Made by a program: the position numbers and the translations under genes | NCBI GenBank assembly: GCA_017543805.1 | Contig: JAFYFK010000081.1 | Span: 1 to 15,554, forward strand | Reading direction: 5' to 3' | Length of the DNA stretch: 15,554 nt | From: Bacillota bacterium | GTDB taxonomy: Bacteria > Bacillota > Clostridia > Peptostreptococcales > Anaerovoracaceae | Shown: piece after piece, positions 14,700 to 15,554 of the stretch | Position numbering within the stretch: the stretch's first letter is position 1 | Layout of the letters: each line of letters starts with the position of its first letter | Notes under the pieces: model-generated | The model's input: only the letters and a program-made list of their open reading frames with translations | Told to the model about the DNA's origin: nothing | Database searches by the model: none

Positions 14700-14902
14700 T
14701 TACCAAACGATATAACATAGGATCCGTAATTACGGCACTGCAGATTCTCGCAGATGTTATTTACCGCCTCGCGTTGGCACAAGGGACATATCGGTGCGTT
14801 GCGCTCTCCGTAACCGCCTGCCACGCGATTCAGAGCTTCATCTTTCAGTGTCATGATCATTCTGTCTTTCAGATTTTTCTTATCCGTTTCTGAATCTTTC
14901 AT
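14696..14902 (-). CDS. Double-glycine leader peptide with four-cysteine core (zinc-ribbon-like)
   Basis: A 68-residue precursor. The 30-residue leader ends LKDEALNRVAGG, the same layout as the two neighbouring precursors (Leu -12, Leu -7, Val -4, Gly-Gly). The 38-residue core starts YGERNAP and holds four cysteines as CPLC, then eight residues, then CENLQC, a plausible small zinc knuckle or a two-disulfide peptide. ATG 14902 is supported by AGGAGAT (14906-14912). A strong promoter lies at 15049-15077, leaving a leader of about 140 nt that starts with a hairpin. It is divergent from the LysM gene, and both promoters lie in the same inverted repeat. The core shares no clear sequence with the one at 14314 beyond cysteine spacing. 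Function unknown; I do not recognise a family. Confidence 0.8.
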   Translation of the reverse strand: MKDSETDKKNLKDRMIMTLKDEALNRVAGGYGERNAPICPLCQREAVNNICENLQCRNYGSYVISFGK

Positions 14903-14999
14903 TTTATCTCCTTTTTCTCAGGCCGGCGCTATGCGGTGGTCTTTTTTCATGCCTTCATAAACGCGGATCTACCGGATGTATATGACCATGCAGCCGTCG

Positions 15000-15048
15000 C
15001 ATGTTGCAATGATTTTCAGGGCGGTAATAATCCTGAATATTCAACATG
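15000..15048 (-). other. Nested inverted repeat at the 5' end of the 14902 transcript
   Basis: Outer arms CATGTTG (minus strand 15042-15048) and CAACATG (15000-15006) enclose inner arms TTCAGG (15032-15037) and CCTGAA (15015-15020). The outer arm begins right after the -10 box, overlapping the predicted transcription start. It may be a 5' mRNA-stabilising hairpin, a regulatory leader or an operator. No T-tract follows, so it is not a terminator. Confidence 0.45.
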
Positions 15049-15077
15049 ATTATAGCTAAAAGCGCCGGTATAATCAA
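15049..15077 (-). promoter_or_regulatory. Promoter of the four-cysteine leader-peptide gene
   Basis: Minus-strand TTGATT (15072-15077), 17-nt spacer, TATAAT (15049-15054). The -10 is perfect, the -35 matches 4/6 and spacing is ideal. Predicted start is near 15042. The -35 is identical to that of the divergent LysM promoter and lies in the left arm of the 12-bp inverted repeat. Confidence 0.75.
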
Positions 15078-15133
15078 TGTTTGAGCGTAACCAAATCCTT
15101 TATTATCTTCTGCAAAACCGAAAACATTGATTA
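15071..15133. repeat. Perfect 12-bp inverted repeat spanning both divergent -35 boxes (candidate operator)
   Basis: TAATCAATGTTT (15071-15082) and AAACATTGATTA (15122-15133) are exact reverse complements, separated by 39 bp. Each arm contains the TTGATT -35 hexamer of the promoter reading outward, plus AAACA just upstream of it. Placed this way, a regulator bound to both arms would control the two divergent leader-peptide genes together. Confidence 0.7.
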
Positions 15134-15155
15134 ATCCGCGGGATTTCTATACAAT
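15127..15155 (+). promoter_or_regulatory. Promoter of the LysM leader-peptide gene
   Basis: TTGATT (15127-15132), 17-nt spacer, TACAAT (15150-15155): 4/6 and 5/6 matches at ideal spacing. Predicted start is near 15162, giving a leader of about 90 nt that contains the shared 40-nt element. Confidence 0.7.
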
Positions 15156-15176
15156 AAAAACCATGGAAATAAAAAC

Positions 15177-15216
15177 TGCTGCCATATGGCGGGATCGTTC
15201 GTATCAATTAATGAAA
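15177..15216 (+). promoter_or_regulatory. Shared 40-nt upstream element, copy B
   Basis: Matches 33 of 40 positions of the copy at 14560-14599 (opposite orientation), with the identical 15-mer ATCGTTCGTATCAAT at 15194-15208. The first part can fold as CTGCC-ATAT-GGCGG. It lies in the transcribed leader downstream of the predicted promoter, 38 nt before the LysM gene start. Confidence 0.7.
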
Positions 15217-15254
15217 ACAAATAGTAAACATGAATAAAAAGGAGGAACAGCAAT

Positions 15255-15551
15255 ATGGAACTCAAGGACAATAATAAAGAATATGCAGAAGCCGCAGATG
15301 TGATCCTGACAGACGATGAAATGGATGATGTAGCGGGCGGCTATGGCAATTGGCAGCAGACTGCAAAGGGATCTTATGTCAACTACGGCCAATACATCGT
15401 ATATACGGTTGTCGGTGGTGACGAGTTAAGTGGCATTGCCATACGTTTCGGCGTAACGGTACAGCAGATCTGCCAGTGGAACAACATTAAAAACCCTGAT
15501 CTAATCTACATCAATCAAAAACTGACCATCTATCCCACTATCCTGCGTTAA
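15255..15551 (+). CDS. Double-glycine leader fused to a LysM domain
   Basis: A complete 98-residue precursor. Residues 1-29 form a leader ending LTDDEMDDVAGG, with the same layout as the two Cys-rich neighbours. The core begins YGNWQQTAKG and, after an aromatic stretch (SYVNYGQYIV), contains a full LysM domain (about 50-94): YTVVGGDELSGIAIRFG, then QICQWNNI, NPDLIYINQKL and TIY. LysM binds N-acetylglucosamine polymers such as peptidoglycan, so the mature 69-residue protein should stick to cell walls. There is no Sec signal, so export would depend on the double-glycine leader. GGAGGAAC (15241-15248) fixes the start. The single Cys73 sits inside LysM. A bacteriocin, an anchor or an adhesion/scaffold role are all possible; the sequence does not decide. 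Confidence 0.88.
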   Translation: MELKDNNKEYAEAADVILTDDEMDDVAGGYGNWQQTAKGSYVNYGQYIVYTVVGGDELSGIAIRFGVTVQQICQWNNIKNPDLIYINQKLTIYPTILR

Positions 15552-15554
15552 TCC

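Noticed and set aside
14314..14902. Lanthipeptide, sactipeptide or Nif11-type RiPP precursors
   Set aside because: No modification enzyme is present, the cores have CPxC metal-ligand spacing without Ser/Thr-rich ring partners, and the leaders are short double-glycine types.
14976..15059. 27-residue plus-strand frame between the divergent leader-peptide genes
   Set aside because: No Shine-Dalgarno sequence and no promoter pointing to it; it covers the leader region and -10 box of the 14902 gene.
15204..15392. 62-codon hydrophobic frame on the minus strand overlapping the LysM gene
   Set aside because: It is antisense to the leader and LysM N-terminus, has no good ribosome binding site, and the plus-strand gene explains the conserved signal.
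15255..15551. Class IIa (pediocin-like) bacteriocin because the core starts YGN
   Set aside because: The defining YGNGV-x-C box and disulfide cysteines are absent, and the rest of the core is a LysM domain.
1..15554. tRNA, rRNA, CRISPR arrays, insertion sequences
   Set aside because: No cloverleaf-like segment, rRNA-like sequence, regularly spaced repeats or transposase frame was seen by eye on either strand.

Overview
The window looks like chromosomal DNA of an anaerobic Bacillota, most likely class Clostridia. The signs are a pyruvate:ferredoxin oxidoreductase (PFOR), a THUMP-type RNA methyltransferase, a Firmicutes-type heterodimeric ABC exporter whose second subunit has a Gly/Pro-rich N-terminus, GGAGG-type ribosome binding sites, and frequent ATA isoleucine codons despite mid-range GC. 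From 1 to about 14.2 kb the content is ordinary housekeeping and transport. From about 14.3 kb to the end the DNA is visibly AT-richer and holds an accessory cluster.

Layout of the housekeeping part. (1) The 5' third of nifJ on the minus strand, with a clear promoter. (2) rlmL-like methyltransferase and a gph-type HAD phosphatase as a plus-strand pair, ending at a bidirectional terminator. (3) A minus-strand, overlapping pair of ABC exporter subunits with one intact and one degenerate ATP site. (4) A plus-strand run: a ModA-like lipoprotein that lacks the middle of the fold, a terminator, mntP, and an orphan PTS EIIC-like permease. (5) A minus-strand operon: GPH-family symporter, PIG-L deacetylase, and an 85-residue protein of unknown function. 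(6) A minus-strand Nudix hydrolase and SRAP/HMCES-family protein pair. (7) corA on the plus strand.

The accessory part (14314-15551) is the most interesting. Three small genes (73, 68 and 98 codons) encode the same kind of double-glycine leader (L-x-D-x-x-[LM]-x-x-[VI]-[AS]-G-G) in front of three unrelated cores. Two cores are Cys-rich and resemble zinc ribbons; the third is a complete LysM domain. Two of the genes (14902 minus, 15255 plus) are divergent, with near-consensus promoters whose identical TTGATT -35 boxes lie inside a perfect 12-bp inverted repeat. Two of the genes (14535 minus, 15255 plus) share a 40-nt leader element containing a hairpin whose base pairs covary. The simplest model is a co-regulated set of small proteins exported by a leader-cleaving (C39 peptidase) ABC transporter, carrying cell-wall-binding and metal-binding cargo. 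No such transporter, modification enzyme or immunity gene lies in the window, so the export route is inference. The copies of the shared element are inverted relative to each other and flank the promoter segment, so an invertible switch is an alternative explanation.
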